A stretch of 64,000 bases of DNA, taken from Jutongia huaianensis. GTDB lineage: Bacteria; Bacillota; Clostridia; Lachnospirales; Lachnospiraceae. The DNA is taken from NCBI RefSeq assembly GCF_014384985.1, contig NZ_JACRSX010000003.1, positions 217,356 to 281,355 on the forward strand, given 5' to 3'. The position numbers were made by a program, and so were the translations under genes. The notes beneath the pieces are model-generated. The model was not told the origin of the DNA. It saw only the letters and a list, made by a program, of their open reading frames with translations, and made no database searches. The stretch's first letter is position 1; every line of letters begins with the position of its first letter. Below, piece by piece: positions 25,202 through 35,050 of the stretch.

Positions 25202-26149
25202 TTAGGCTGTATATCTTTTCAGGCTTTCCTCCTCGGACAGTCCGGCTTCGGCGCATGCCTCATACTTTTTCATAACACCTACTCCAAGGGCATATGGTCC
25301 GGTGTGCACACAGATCGTAGCACCAATCTGGACAATTCGTGATTCCTCTTTGCCGCCCATTTCCCGAAGCATTTCATCAATCATCGTTTTAAATTGATAT
25401 CCTTCCTCTTCATCATAGCCAAAGCCTACCGAAAAGATATAATCCTGTGGGTTTTCATGATTTTCTTCAAAATAAAGCTTTGTGAGCTCAATAACCTTTG
25501 CCATGGACTTCTTGCGGCTGCGGGCAACACCGGAGGAATCAATAGCCCCATCCTTTAATGTGATCATCGGTTTCAGACGAAGCATGGTACCTGCCATACC
25601 AGCAAGCTTGCCAATCCTGCCGCCATGCTGCAGATAGGTAAGATCTCCCACGGTAAAGAAAATACGTCCGCGGTCCATCATTTCTCCCTTGAGTACGGCT
25701 ACAGTCTTTTCATAGGAATATCCGGCATCCCGCATCTTTGCGGCTTCAATTGCATAAATTCCCTGAGACACTGTAGCCTCCAGAGAATTGATCACAGTAA
25801 TCTGCGCCTCCGGGTAATCCTCCAAAATGATCTCTCTTGCGTTGCAGGCAGAATTATACGCACCGCTCAGAGTATTGGTGATGGTCATACAGATGATCGC
25901 ACGTCCTTCTTTTACATGAGGCAGAAAAGCATCTGCAAAATTCTGAACGGACGGAAGAGACGTCTTTGGATAGACATCAGGTTCCTTTACCATGCGTTCA
26001 TAAACATCGCGAATATCAATCTCATCAATCTCCTTCTGATAGTTCTCTCCATCAAAAGATACATAAAAAGGTACTACCTGAATATTGTATTTCTCTCTTA
26101 ATTCTAACGTCAGGTCACATGATCCGTCACTGATAATCTGAAAATCCAT
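25202..26149 (-). CDS. DegV-family fatty-acid-binding protein
   Basis: 315 residues with the DegV hallmarks ISDGSCDLT at the N terminus, PKTSLPSVQNF, CMTITNTLSGAYNSA and GRIGKLAGMAGTMLRLKPM. In Firmicutes FakB proteins of this fold present exogenous fatty acids to the kinase FakA; no fakA is in the window. ATG 26149 is six bases past GAGGG, the earlier ATG overlaps it. Monocistronic, with its own promoter and terminator. Confidence 0.92.
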   Translation of the reverse strand: MDFQIISDGSCDLTLELREKYNIQVVPFYVSFDGENYQKEIDEIDIRDVYERMVKEPDVYPKTSLPSVQNFADAFLPHVKEGRAIICMTITNTLSGAYNSACNAREIILEDYPEAQITVINSLEATVSQGIYAIEAAKMRDAGYSYEKTVAVLKGEMMDRGRIFFTVGDLTYLQHGGRIGKLAGMAGTMLRLKPMITLKDGAIDSSGVARSRKKSMAKVIELTKLYFEENHENPQDYIFSVGFGYDEEEGYQFKTMIDEMLREMGGKEESRIVQIGATICVHTGPYALGVGVMKKYEACAEAGLSEEESLKRYTA

Positions 26150-26198
26150 AATCATCCCTCATACTTTCAAAAAAGGTTTTTTTGTCTTTACCACACAG

Positions 26199-26235
26199 TT
26201 TATACGCTCTGCACTATGTAGTAACAATAACTACA
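26199..26235 (-). promoter_or_regulatory. degV promoter with dyad over the -35
   Basis: Minus-strand TTGTTA (26222-26227), 17-bp spacer, TATAAA (26199-26204). An inverted repeat TGTAGT-N7-ACTACA (26217-26235) overlaps the -35, a possible operator. Confidence 0.55.
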
Positions 26236-26575
26236 TTGTAACATAACAAAAACCTCTGTCAATATTATTTACAAATAAATCAGGGATAATTCTTAAAAAT
26301 TTAAAAATTATCCCTGATAAAAAGTATTCAAAGGAAGAATCTGCATTATTATAAAATTTTGCTTCTGTTTTCACCGGATAATGCTCTCCTTTTTCATCAG
26401 TAGTATAAATCATATCGAGAGAGAGTCCATGTTTTTTGAATTCCTTCACAGACTCCTCAGGAATATATGCATTGGTACGTCCGGTATACCGGCGATCGTC
26501 CCCGGAAAGCGGTATTTTTCCAGTACGCGAACAGCACTCCGGGCATTAGATCCCCTTCTGTTTTTTCAAATATAA
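26231..26575 (-). pseudogene. Unrecognised gene remnant between P-type ATPase and its terminator
   Basis: Minus-strand reading from about 26555 gives a protein-like stretch (GDDRRYTGRTNAYIPEES followed by VKEFKKHGLSLDMIYTT), open from a stop near 26550 to 26231. A GTG at 26449 behind GGAG could start a 72-residue product, but its last third is encoded by the terminator stem at 26279-26318, which argues for a truncated gene. I do not recognise the family. Confidence 0.35.
26279..26318. terminator. Terminator downstream of P-type ATPase
   Basis: Perfect 13-bp stem ATCAGGGATAATT / AATTATCCCTGAT with a 14-base AT-rich loop and T-rich flank. Confidence 0.7.
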
Positions 26576-26612
26576 TATCCCTCTATTGTAAAAAAAATGT
26601 AAAACCAACCGG

Positions 26613-29207
26613 TTATCTCTCTTTGATACGTTTGTAAATCTGGATCAATATGGTAGGAATCACTGCCATGGAAAACATCAATCCATACAATGTTGAAAAC
26701 ATCGGTGCCACTTCAAAAATGCCATGGAGGGCCGGGATTACCAGTACGGTACCAAGCAGCAGAACACCGATGCAGAATGCACCCAGACTGTACCAGTTGC
26801 GCCGGAAACCGAGTTCAAAAATAGAGTGTTTGCTGCGGCAATTGAAGCCGTGAAATAATCGGGCCAGTGATAACGTGGAAAATGCCATTGTCATTGCTGT
26901 GGCGTGATTGATAGTGAATCCGACATGATATGCAAATATAGTGAAAAGACCGATCAAAAACCCCTGTACCAGAATCTGGAGACAGAATCCCTTGGTCAGG
27001 ATACCTTCTTTTGGATCACGCGGTTTAACGGCCAGCAGATCATCTTCCGGCGGTTCCATTCCAATCGCCAGCGCCGGAAGGGAATCCGTCAGAAGATTGA
27101 TAAACAACAAATGAACCGGCTGAAACGGTATCTCCAATCCACGCAGTGAAGTATACAGTACCACAAGGATTCCGGCCATATTGCCGGATAATAAAAATCC
27201 GATGGCATTTTTGATATTGCGATAAACATTTCTTCCGTTTGCTACTGCTTTAATGATCGTTGCAAAATTGTCATCTCCGAGGATCATGGATGCTGCATCC
27301 TTTGATACCTCTGTTCCGGTTATACCCATAGCAACGCCGATATCTGCTTTTTTCAAGGCAGGCGCATCATTGACACCATCTCCTGTCATTGAAACGATCT
27401 GTCCTTTCTTTTGCCAGGCTTCTACGATGCGGATCTTATTTTCCGGAGATACCCTGGCATATACCGAGATATGTTCGATCTGTGCATCCAGTTCCTGATC
27501 ACTCATTTGATCCAGTTCCAGACCTGTGACGGTCTGATCTCCCTTTCGGTAGATACCGATCTGCTTTGCAATGGCAGTGGCCGTTACACTGTGATCGCCT
27601 GTGATCATAATTGGTTTAATTCCCGCACGGATCGCATCCCGGACCGCCTTTACAGATTCTTCTCTCGGGGGATCCATCATAGAAATAAGACCTAAAAAGA
27701 TAAAATCCTTTTCGGATTCTGTGGTTAAATGTTCCTGCCTGCCTGCTTCACGGTATGCAAATGCCAGTACCCGCAGACCATTTTCAGAAAACTGCTGGTT
27801 CTGTTTTTGGATTTGTTCCCGATCGGCTTCCATAAATGGACGGACACCATCTGCTGTCTGGATTTCTGTGATTCGTTCCAGCATAACATCCAAAGCACCC
27901 TTAGTAAAAATAATGTCTTTCTGATCAATCTGATACCGGGAGCTCATCAGTTTACGGGTAGAATCAAATGACAGTTCTTCGATACGGGGATATTTTTCAC
28001 GAATCGGTATGTAATCCAGCCCGGAATCAGACAGCATATTTAAAAGAGCTGTTTCGGTAGGATCTCCAATACATTGTCCCTCTGCCAGATCGGAATCGTT
28101 ATTCAAGATTGCATTCAAAAGCAGATATTTTTGAACAGGCTCCTGTAATGTCAGTTCTGCTGGAGTGATCGGTCTGCCTCCCGCATAGATCTTTCGCACG
28201 GTCATTTTATTCTGGGTCAGAGTCCCTGTTTTGTCCGAACAGATCACGGATACGCAACCGAGGGTTTCTACCGCTTTCAGGTCTTTGATAATGGCATTCT
28301 CCTTTGCCATTTTCTGGGTTCCCATAGCCTGAACGATGGTTACAATAGATCCCAGTGCCTCAGGAATTGCAGCTACAGCGAGGGCTACTGCAAATAACAG
28401 AGAGTCTAAAAGACCGGTACCACGAATAATACTAAGTCCGAATACAAGAACACATATGATCATAATGCCGGTTGCCAGCTTACGGCTGAACTGATCCAGA
28501 CTCACCTGCAGTGGTGTTTTTTTCTCCCCGGAATCATTCATCAGCCGGGCGATTTTTCCCATTTCCGTATCCATTCCGGTTTCTGTTACCACGACAAGGG
28601 CTCTTCCGTAAGTGACGAGACTGCCGGAATACACCATATTGATACGGTCTCCCAACGTAAGATCTTCCTTTAAAATAATGTCTGACTTATCCACATTGGT
28701 GGATTCTCCCGTCAGAGCGCTTTCATTGACCTGAAGCGAATAATTATGCAGAATACGGCCATCTGCAGCAACCATATCTCCTGCCTCCAGAGAAAGAATA
28801 TCTCCCGGAACGATATCTCTGGAATCAATTTCAATCCGGACATGATCCCGATAGACCTTTGCGCTGGGTGAGGAAAGATTTTTCAGGCTTTCCAGAGACT
28901 TTCTTGCTTTGCTGTACTGTACGGTGCCGAGAATGGCATTTAAGATCAGTACTACAATGATAACGGCTGTGCTTTCCGGATTACCGGAAAGGGCTGAGAT
29001 AACCGCTGCAATGATCAAAATGATCACCAGAAGATCCAAAAACTGTTCGCCAAATACCTGCAGAATACTTTTCTTTTTGCCCTCCTCCAGAATATTGGGG
29101 CCGTATTGTTTTAGTCTCTTTGCTGCCTCTGCGCCGGATATTCCCTCCCCGGACGTTTCTTTTGTTTTCATTACCTGTGCTTGTGACATCTGGTACCAGT
29201 TTTTCAT
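26613..29207 (-). CDS. Cation-transporting P-type ATPase, probable Mn2+ (or Ca2+) exporter
   Basis: 864-residue P2-type ATPase. N-terminal cation-ATPase domain, actuator with TGES (LTGESTNVDKS, about 166), M4 motif IPEALGSIVTIV (281-292), phosphorylated Asp325 in CSDKTGTLTQN, nucleotide domain, hinge TGDGVNDAPALKKAD and six C-terminal helices as in SERCA-like pumps. It is preceded by a yybP-ykoY riboswitch, an element that senses Mn2+ and switches on exporters such as YoaB, so the physiological ion is probably manganese. GGAGGA precedes ATG 29207. Ion choice is inference from the riboswitch, not from residues. Confidence 0.93.
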   Translation of the reverse strand: MKNWYQMSQAQVMKTKETSGEGISGAEAAKRLKQYGPNILEEGKKKSILQVFGEQFLDLLVIILIIAAVISALSGNPESTAVIIVVLILNAILGTVQYSKARKSLESLKNLSSPSAKVYRDHVRIEIDSRDIVPGDILSLEAGDMVAADGRILHNYSLQVNESALTGESTNVDKSDIILKEDLTLGDRINMVYSGSLVTYGRALVVVTETGMDTEMGKIARLMNDSGEKKTPLQVSLDQFSRKLATGIMIICVLVFGLSIIRGTGLLDSLLFAVALAVAAIPEALGSIVTIVQAMGTQKMAKENAIIKDLKAVETLGCVSVICSDKTGTLTQNKMTVRKIYAGGRPITPAELTLQEPVQKYLLLNAILNNDSDLAEGQCIGDPTETALLNMLSDSGLDYIPIREKYPRIEELSFDSTRKLMSSRYQIDQKDIIFTKGALDVMLERITEIQTADGVRPFMEADREQIQKQNQQFSENGLRVLAFAYREAGRQEHLTTESEKDFIFLGLISMMDPPREESVKAVRDAIRAGIKPIMITGDHSVTATAIAKQIGIYRKGDQTVTGLELDQMSDQELDAQIEHISVYARVSPENKIRIVEAWQKKGQIVSMTGDGVNDAPALKKADIGVAMGITGTEVSKDAASMILGDDNFATIIKAVANGRNVYRNIKNAIGFLLSGNMAGILVVLYTSLRGLEIPFQPVHLLFINLLTDSLPALAIGMEPPEDDLLAVKPRDPKEGILTKGFCLQILVQGFLIGLFTIFAYHVGFTINHATAMTMAFSTLSLARLFHGFNCRSKHSIFELGFRRNWYSLGAFCIGVLLLGTVLVIPALHGIFEVAPMFSTLYGLMFSMAVIPTILIQIYKRIKER

Positions 29208-29250
29208 ACAACTTCCTCCATTTTTATCAATTTCTTAAAATAAAATGTAC

Positions 29251-29311
29251 TAAAAAAGACTTTCCATGCAGAATAAAACCTATCAAATGTTTTATTCTGC
29301 ACGAAAAGTCT
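29251..29311 (-). terminator. Expression-platform terminator of the Mn riboswitch
   Basis: Long minus-strand hairpin from AGACTTTTCGTGCAG to CTGCATGGAAAGTCT followed by TTTTTTAG, directly after the aptamer. Its 5' arm contains the aptamer's closing strand (GAGACTTTT), so ligand binding can compete with it. Confidence 0.85.
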
Positions 29312-29410
29312 CATAACCGAACAATTGATTCCGTACGGCATGCATCACCAGGTACGAAGTACCGAGATTGTTGACGATACATTAAAATTACTCCCCTTTA
29401 ATGCGGAACG
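29311..29410 (-). promoter_or_regulatory. yybP-ykoY manganese riboswitch aptamer
   Basis: Minus strand holds, in order, AAAGGGGAGTA (about 29402-29390), CGTCAACA, a GGTACTTCGTACC hairpin, GGTGATGCATGCC and the closing ATGAGACTTTT. These are the conserved L1, L3 and P1 elements of the yybP-ykoY family. The transcript starts from the promoter at 29435-29463 and the platform is a terminator, so Mn2+ should turn the ATPase gene on. Confidence 0.9.
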
Positions 29411-29434
29411 TGTCATTTTATTAAAAGTAAGGCT

Positions 29435-29463
29435 ATTATAAATGCGAATCCTCGCCCTGTCAA
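29435..29463 (-). promoter_or_regulatory. Consensus promoter for riboswitch-ATPase transcript
   Basis: TTGACA, exactly 17 bp, TATAAT on the minus strand: a perfect sigma-A promoter. Its -35 overlaps the stop codon of the truncated MATE gene. Confidence 0.92.
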
Positions 29464-29684
29464 GGTGTTTTTTCCATACTCAGTCCAAGAAAAACAGAAG
29501 TTAAAAATGTCATTAGTGTATATACGGAACCTACCGCTGCCAAGGCATTTTTGCCAAGGACACGCCCAACGATCAACGTATCTGCAATATTATAAAACTG
29601 CTGGAGCAGATTTCCAGCCATCATAGGAAGGGCAAAAAAGAAAAGAGACTTTGAAATACTGCCTCTTGTCAGATCATAATACAT
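29460..29684 (-). pseudogene. MATE-family efflux pump, N-terminal fragment
   Basis: Only about 74 residues of a roughly 450-residue multidrug/toxin exporter remain: MYYDLTRGSISKSLFFFALP, LLQQFYNIADTLIVGR and SVFLGLSM. The family sequence breaks at the residue where MATE proteins continue with a Gly-rich segment, and the next bases form the -35 of the ATPase promoter, so a deletion has joined the two. A weak AGGTGAT precedes ATG 29684. Confidence 0.85.
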
Positions 29685-29884
29685 ATTTATCACCTATAAT
29701 CATAAAATAATCGATTCAGAAAAATGTTCTCTGCAACCGCGCATTCCTCCTGCACTGGTCTAATATAAATAAAACAGAGATGCCGGTTATACAATAAACT
29801 TTTCAGATGAAAATTTCTATTGCACTCTTCCCAGAACAGAGAACGGTTTCATTATAGTACAAATTATAAAAAAATCAATATCTA

Positions 29885-29913
29885 TTGAGATTTTGCCACA
29901 GGAAACGTATAAT
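29885..29913 (+). promoter_or_regulatory. Promoter of AGE epimerase gene
   Basis: TTGAGA, 17-bp spacer, TATAAT, 46 bases upstream of the start codon. Confidence 0.8.
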
Positions 29914-29958
29914 GAAGGACAGGACAAGAACGGTCAACGCTCAGAAATGAGGATTTAT

Positions 29959-31206
29959 ATGACAATACAACCAAAATATCAGATTGATACAAAAGAAAAT
30001 AAACAATTTCTGGAAAACGCCCGAAAGGAGCTGTTATCCTTTGGACATCATTTTCCGTCCCCGGAGGGAAGTTCCTATTATCTTGGAGACGACGGAACAC
30101 CGTGGAAGGACCGGAATCGTGAGACCTGGATCACAAGCCGTATGGCACATGTCTACTCTCTGGGCTTCTTTTTGGGACATGATGGAAGTAAAGAGCTTGC
30201 TGCCGCTGCAATTCACGGACTTCGTACCGAGCTTCACGATAAGAAAAACGGCGGATGGTATGCCGGACTGATGGCAGACGGTGAAATTGTTCCTACGAAG
30301 CAGTGTTATGCCCATGCCTTTGTAATCCTGGCGGCTTCTTCCGGTGTGCTGGCAGGAATCGAAGGGGCGAAGGAGCTTTTGGATGAGGCACTTGCCCTTT
30401 ATGATCTGCGTTTCTGGAATGAATCCGAGGGACTTTCCTGTGATACCTGGAATACGGAATTTACGAAATTGGATGATTACCGCGGACTCAATGCAAATAT
30501 GCATACGGTAGAAGCATTTCTGGCTGCGGCTGATGTCACCGGCAAGGAAGCATACCGGATCCGCGCCGGACGGATCATTGATCATGTGCTTACCTGGGCG
30601 CAGAACAATCAATGGCGTATTCCGGAACACTTTCACAAAGACTGGACTCCGGATCTGGAGTGTAACAAGAACCATCCGGATGACCCTTTTAAGCCGTATG
30701 GTGCTACTCCGGGGCATGGAATTGAGTGGGCCCGGCTGATCACGCAGTGGACCCTGTCCACATATAAGGACAGTACGGCTGCCGGAGCTGCACCGTATAT
30801 ATCTGCAGCAAAGGCGTTATATCAGCGAGCCGTTACCGATGCCTGGAACGTCGATGGCGCACCGGGACTGGTATATACGACCGACTGGAATGGCACGCCT
30901 GTCGTTCATGACAGAATGCACTGGACGCTGGCGGAAGCAATCAATACCTCTTCCGTTCTCTGGCATATCACCGGAGAGGAATGCTACGCAAAGGATTACG
31001 CTTCCTTTATGCAGTATCTGGATGAAGTCGTATGGGATCATGATACCGGCTCCTGGTTTCATCAGCTTGATCAGAATAATCAGCTGCTTGGTACAGTATG
31101 GCCCGGAAAATCCGATCTCTACCATGCAGTCCAGGCAACACTGATCCCGTTATATACGCCGGCTCTTTCTATTGCTCCGGCTGTAAAGTACGGGAAAAAA
31201 TTATAA
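29959..31206 (+). CDS. AGE-family sugar epimerase/isomerase
   Basis: 415 residues of the N-acylglucosamine 2-epimerase (alpha6/alpha6 barrel) family. Visible are RETWITSRMAHVYSLG, GGWYAGL, QCYAHAFVILAASS, the conserved LNANMHTVEAFLAAADVTG, TPGHGIEWARLI and DRMHWTLAEAINTS; the histidines in these segments are the family's catalytic/substrate ligands. Closest in pattern to YihS-like aldose-ketose isomerases (mannose or sulfoquinovose), but the substrate is not fixed by sequence. Start ATG 29959 follows GAGGA. Confidence 0.9.
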   Translation: MTIQPKYQIDTKENKQFLENARKELLSFGHHFPSPEGSSYYLGDDGTPWKDRNRETWITSRMAHVYSLGFFLGHDGSKELAAAAIHGLRTELHDKKNGGWYAGLMADGEIVPTKQCYAHAFVILAASSGVLAGIEGAKELLDEALALYDLRFWNESEGLSCDTWNTEFTKLDDYRGLNANMHTVEAFLAAADVTGKEAYRIRAGRIIDHVLTWAQNNQWRIPEHFHKDWTPDLECNKNHPDDPFKPYGATPGHGIEWARLITQWTLSTYKDSTAAGAAPYISAAKALYQRAVTDAWNVDGAPGLVYTTDWNGTPVVHDRMHWTLAEAINTSSVLWHITGEECYAKDYASFMQYLDEVVWDHDTGSWFHQLDQNNQLLGTVWPGKSDLYHAVQATLIPLYTPALSIAPAVKYGKKL

Positions 31207-31209
31207 TTT

Positions 31210-31476
31210 TTATGACTTGGAATCCCAGTATGGTTTCTGGTCTTTATGCGAAAAGCCCTTGAGAGTTTCCTGATAAGACGCCAGTTTTGTCTCGTATTCT
31301 TTCCGGGCTTTTTCTTTTAATCTGCCCTCGTTGGTCAGTTCGGAGAGTCTCTGCTCCAAAAGATTTAAAGCTTCATGAGCTGCGTCCTTATAATTGTTGG
31401 ACAGGTTGGAATCAATCTCTGCCATAATATTTTCTAATTCTTTATTTTTACCAATATCTTTAATAAAATCAAACAT
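31210..31476 (-). CDS. Small charged protein of unknown function
   Basis: 88 residues, soluble, mostly helical and rich in Lys/Glu (NLLEQRLSELTNEGRLKEKA), possibly a coiled coil (about 15-70). ATG 31476 follows AGGAG. No family recognised. It is convergent with the AGE gene (four bases apart) and downstream of a terminator, so it has its own promoter. Confidence 0.65.
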   Translation of the reverse strand: MFDFIKDIGKNKELENIMAEIDSNLSNNYKDAAHEALNLLEQRLSELTNEGRLKEKARKEYETKLASYQETLKGFSHKDQKPYWDSKS

Positions 31477-31494
31477 AGGTTTCTCCTTCTAATT

Positions 31495-31543
31495 GTAAAA
31501 AATTAAGATCACATTGATGAAATAAATCTCTGTGATCTTAATT
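31495..31543 (-). terminator. Terminator after chemoreceptor 1
   Basis: Perfect 13-bp stem AATTAAGATCACA / TGTGATCTTAATT followed by TTTTTTAC on the minus strand. Confidence 0.88.
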
Positions 31544-31586
31544 TTAAAATAGTGCAGATAAATTTGCAATAATATAATTTTGTTTT

Positions 31587-33644
31587 CTAACGGCTGATAG
31601 AGAACCGTTCCATGATCTGCTGAATAGAAATAGCATTTTGCTCGTTTGTGTGAGCAATGTCTACCAGACTTTCAGAGGTTTGCTTTGTTTGCTCTACCTT
31701 GCTTAAAATATCATCTGTATGTACCTCAAGTCCTTCCGGATTACTTTGGACAGTATCAATCTGACAACGAATATCAGAAACAGCTTTAACAAATTCATCA
31801 GAGCAGTCATTCATTTCTTTGATAATATTTTGAATTTGAATGATAGATCCGTCGTATTCATTTGTTGCACTGACAAACTGTTCAAATTGCGTTTTCACAT
31901 CATTTTCTAAAAATTGAATGACATTATCAAAGCATTCCTCTACCAACGTGATATTATGTTTTGTTTCTTCACAAATATCCTGAATAGCGGTAGCTGTCTG
32001 ACGGGATACATCTGCCAGATTACCAATTTCTCCCGCCACAATACTAAAACCACGTCCAGCCTCTCCTGCTCTGGCAGCCTCAATAGAGGCATTTAGTGAA
32101 AGCAAATTTGTCTGATTTGTAATATCAAGAATCTGTTTTGCCATATCGTCAATTTGAGTTAATGACTGCAGCCGGATGATTGCCTGTCGGATTTCCTCAT
32201 GATTTTCTGCAATTTTTGCACTGGTTGTCTCTAGAGACTTACTTGCAATTGCACGCATTTCAGACACTTGTTCCATAAGTTCATGGCTTTGAGCATTTCC
32301 ACGTTGAATTTTACTTTCTACCTGTTCAACTACGTCGTTGATTTCTGCAATTCCTTCGTCTACCTGTGCCACGGTTTGATTAATCTGTTCTGCATGCTCT
32401 GCAAAATGTTCTGTAACCACTGCATTTTCTCCCACACACCGAATCAATACACCTGAGGAGTCAGTCATTTCTTCAGCAGAAGCGGACATGGATTCGGAAC
32501 ATTGTCCCAGTTTTTGAATGATATCCTCAAAGGAATTACTGAGAGAATCCAGGGCAGTTGCAATCTGACCAATTTCACTCTTTTTATTGATATATTTGCG
32601 TAAACGTGGATTTTTTTGAATCTTTAATTCCTTTAATTCCAGTAACGAAGAGGTTACTTCTGCTAACGGCTTTGTACTGATGTGAATGAAAAACCAGGAC
32701 AGAACTGCGATAATAGCACAAACAAGAAGACAAATATTGCGTAATTCTTTCATGATCTTGTAAACATCAGAATAAAGATCATTTTCTTTTACATTAGATA
32801 TGACTGCCCAATCATGCTCTGCGTTATACTGATAAGACATAACATAAGAAATTCCTTTTTTATTTTTGTAGTTAAGAATACCTGTTGTATCTTTATTATT
32901 AGCATTGATTTTTTTAATTACCTTTTGCATTCCTACATCTTCGACAGCTTTAGTAATCAGAGATTTGTCTTTATTAAAAATATACATTCCTGATGTTACA
33001 TTAATCATAGAATATTCTGTATTTGTTTTATCTGTTTTCTCAATTTTCTGTAACAGACTTTCCAATTTTTTGCAAAACGGCCCCCCTCCGACATAGCCAA
33101 GAATAGATGTGCCATCTGTATCAAAAACGGGACAATACATAGATAATGTCAGCTTCTGCGAAGCGGGAGAAATGATAATACCTGCATCATAAAGTCCCTT
33201 TGCAGAGGTCATAGCATCCTGTAACTGTTTTAATGAATCTCCCTTTCGTGTTGTCATTCCCACAACCTTGGGATTGGAATGAGTCACAACATGTGCGTTC
33301 CATTTACCAACATAAAGACCTTCCCAATTATCCAGTCCTTTATAATAGCTTTCTGTATATTGCTGTGCTTTTTGCTGCTTTTCCTTATTGCTGATATCCT
33401 TCAGATAATCAGCAATAACAGGACTGACACTAAACTCCCGGAGCAGATCTTCCTGATGAGCCACATACTCCCCGATCAGAGTGGTTTGCGAATTTAAGGA
33501 TGATTTCATACTACTTTGCGCCGATGTTTTCATCAGAGATGTCATACCTGACTGCGTTGTTGCGTATAAAAGAGTAATACTTAAAATGGTAAGTATTGTG
33601 ATTACGCTAGTCAAAGCAGTTTTCATTTTTAGATTCTTAATCAT
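31587..33644 (-). CDS. Methyl-accepting chemotaxis protein 1 (dCache-type)
   Basis: 685-residue transmembrane receptor. A signal-anchor helix (about 8-30), an extracellular sensor of about 270 residues with dCache-like features ([31 protein letters not shown]), a second helix (about 300-325), a HAMP region and the cytoplasmic signalling domain with hairpin [20 protein letters not shown] 33644 follows GGAGG. It is divergent from an AraC regulator, the same layout as the pair at 57.3-60.4 kb. No flagellar or che genes are nearby, so it may serve a non-motility output. Confidence 0.92.
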   Translation of the reverse strand: MIKNLKMKTALTSVITILTILSITLLYATTQSGMTSLMKTSAQSSMKSSLNSQTTLIGEYVAHQEDLLREFSVSPVIADYLKDISNKEKQQKAQQYTESYYKGLDNWEGLYVGKWNAHVVTHSNPKVVGMTTRKGDSLKQLQDAMTSAKGLYDAGIIISPASQKLTLSMYCPVFDTDGTSILGYVGGGPFCKKLESLLQKIEKTDKTNTEYSMINVTSGMYIFNKDKSLITKAVEDVGMQKVIKKINANNKDTTGILNYKNKKGISYVMSYQYNAEHDWAVISNVKENDLYSDVYKIMKELRNICLLVCAIIAVLSWFFIHISTKPLAEVTSSLLELKELKIQKNPRLRKYINKKSEIGQIATALDSLSNSFEDIIQKLGQCSESMSASAEEMTDSSGVLIRCVGENAVVTEHFAEHAEQINQTVAQVDEGIAEINDVVEQVESKIQRGNAQSHELMEQVSEMRAIASKSLETTSAKIAENHEEIRQAIIRLQSLTQIDDMAKQILDITNQTNLLSLNASIEAARAGEAGRGFSIVAGEIGNLADVSRQTATAIQDICEETKHNITLVEECFDNVIQFLENDVKTQFEQFVSATNEYDGSIIQIQNIIKEMNDCSDEFVKAVSDIRCQIDTVQSNPEGLEVHTDDILSKVEQTKQTSESLVDIAHTNEQNAISIQQIMERFSISR

Positions 33645-33670
33645 ATATTTGCCTCCAAACAAAAATAAAT

Positions 33671-33710
33671 AATCTAATGATTATAAAATTTTATCATTAA
33701 TTATTAGATT
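33671..33710. promoter_or_regulatory. Nested palindrome between chemoreceptor 1 and AraC 1
   Basis: Outer arms AATCTAAT (33671-33678) and ATTAGATT (33703-33710), inner perfect palindrome ATAAAATTTTAT (33683-33694). It lies just upstream of the chemoreceptor start; candidate AraC-binding site or leader stem. Confidence 0.45.
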
Positions 33711-33808
33711 TTGTCTTTCAAAATAGTGCCATATATTATATAATAATGACATCGGCAACATTTATTATATTTTAAATAATATAACTCTACTAAATTTGGG
33801 AGGATAAT

Positions 33809-35008
33809 ATGTCTCAAAAATATCAACAGGATCTGACTGTTTTTTTTCAGGCAACACACATACCTTTTTGCATTTTTGATAATACACCACAGGATATATT
33901 TCGCTATCCTTTGTATTCGGACCAAAAGTGTTCCAGACATACATTGAAGCAATGTGTGGAAAGATTATCAAACTGTGATTTTCATCAACCTGTTATTATT
34001 ACATTTTCTTCCTGTATGCTGGCGTTAATCGCATTGGATGAACAAACCAATATTATATTTGGTCCGATTACTTCTGTTCCACTGACTTATCATCAGTTTT
34101 ATGGTATAAACACCCTTATTGAGGATTTGGATGATCTTCTACACTTGTATAAAATTATTCAATGCAGTCCTATGATGACTCTGGCTCAATTTGCAAGCAG
34201 TGTTTCTTTGTTTATAAAGCTCGTTTTTCAGGAAGAAATTTCAACAAAAATGATGATTTATGATAACCATGAGCAGGAAAATAAAATTCCAAAGAATACA
34301 GATCGATCACAGCAGGATAAATCTGAAATGTCCATAAGTACACTTTCTACTGTTATTTCCTTTCAAAAAAGTGTGCTTCAAGATATTAAAACCGGAAATT
34401 GTCAGGGGATTGAGGAGGCATTTGAAAGCGGAATGCAAATTATCTGCAATAATATAACATTTACATCGTCGGAAGATGTTCAAAGTTTTTTTTATTTTCA
34501 TGCATTAATCTGTTGTATTGTTATCATAGAACATTATGGGGAACTAAAGAACGTTTACGATGTATTTAAATCCTATACCTCTATGCTGTCTTCCATACGA
34601 TCAATTTCAGATATGATTGAAATGTGCCGAAAAATTTCTTTAGAATATTGCAAACTTGTGTTATCACGACAGAAAAACAGCTCAAAATCGTCTATCGTAA
34701 CAAATTCTCTACAATATATTCAGGAACATATTCAGACCAAAATGTCTATTGATGACATTGCACATTATTGCAAAGTGAGTAAACGAACTGTAATGCGTCA
34801 TTTTTCAAAATATTATGATATGTCTGTATCAGAATATGTTATGAAAGTAAAATTAGAAAAAGGTGCATTTTTACTGGAACATTCCAATATGACTTTTGCT
34901 GAAATCAGCAATCAATTAGCTTTTTCTTCACAAAGTCATTTTTCAACTGCATTTAAAAAACGGTACCACTGTACACCTCAGCAGTACCGGAATAAACAAT
35001 TGCGATAG
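33809..35008 (+). CDS. AraC-family regulator 1 with unknown sensor domain
   Basis: 399 residues. The C-terminal 100 residues are a complete AraC DNA-binding domain (SIDDIAHYCKVSKRTVMRHF; FAEISNQLAFSSQSHFSTAF). The N-terminal 170 residues form a sensor-like domain (FFQATHIPFCIFD, IIFGPITSVPLTYHQF) that resembles, in order and in the IxxGP element, the regulator at 59186. GGGAGGA precedes ATG 33809. It probably controls the divergent chemoreceptor gene and may sense the same ligand. Confidence 0.9.
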   Translation: MSQKYQQDLTVFFQATHIPFCIFDNTPQDIFRYPLYSDQKCSRHTLKQCVERLSNCDFHQPVIITFSSCMLALIALDEQTNIIFGPITSVPLTYHQFYGINTLIEDLDDLLHLYKIIQCSPMMTLAQFASSVSLFIKLVFQEEISTKMMIYDNHEQENKIPKNTDRSQQDKSEMSISTLSTVISFQKSVLQDIKTGNCQGIEEAFESGMQIICNNITFTSSEDVQSFFYFHALICCIVIIEHYGELKNVYDVFKSYTSMLSSIRSISDMIEMCRKISLEYCKLVLSRQKNSSKSSIVTNSLQYIQEHIQTKMSIDDIAHYCKVSKRTVMRHFSKYYDMSVSEYVMKVKLEKGAFLLEHSNMTFAEISNQLAFSSQSHFSTAFKKRYHCTPQQYRNKQLR

Positions 35009-35050
35009 AGATTAAGCAGATAGCAATATAATGATGCAGTTTTATTAACT

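Noticed and set aside
30034..30717. 227-codon minus-strand frame inside the AGE gene
   Set aside because: Antisense shadow of a well-conserved epimerase; basic, Cys/Ile-rich composition without motifs.
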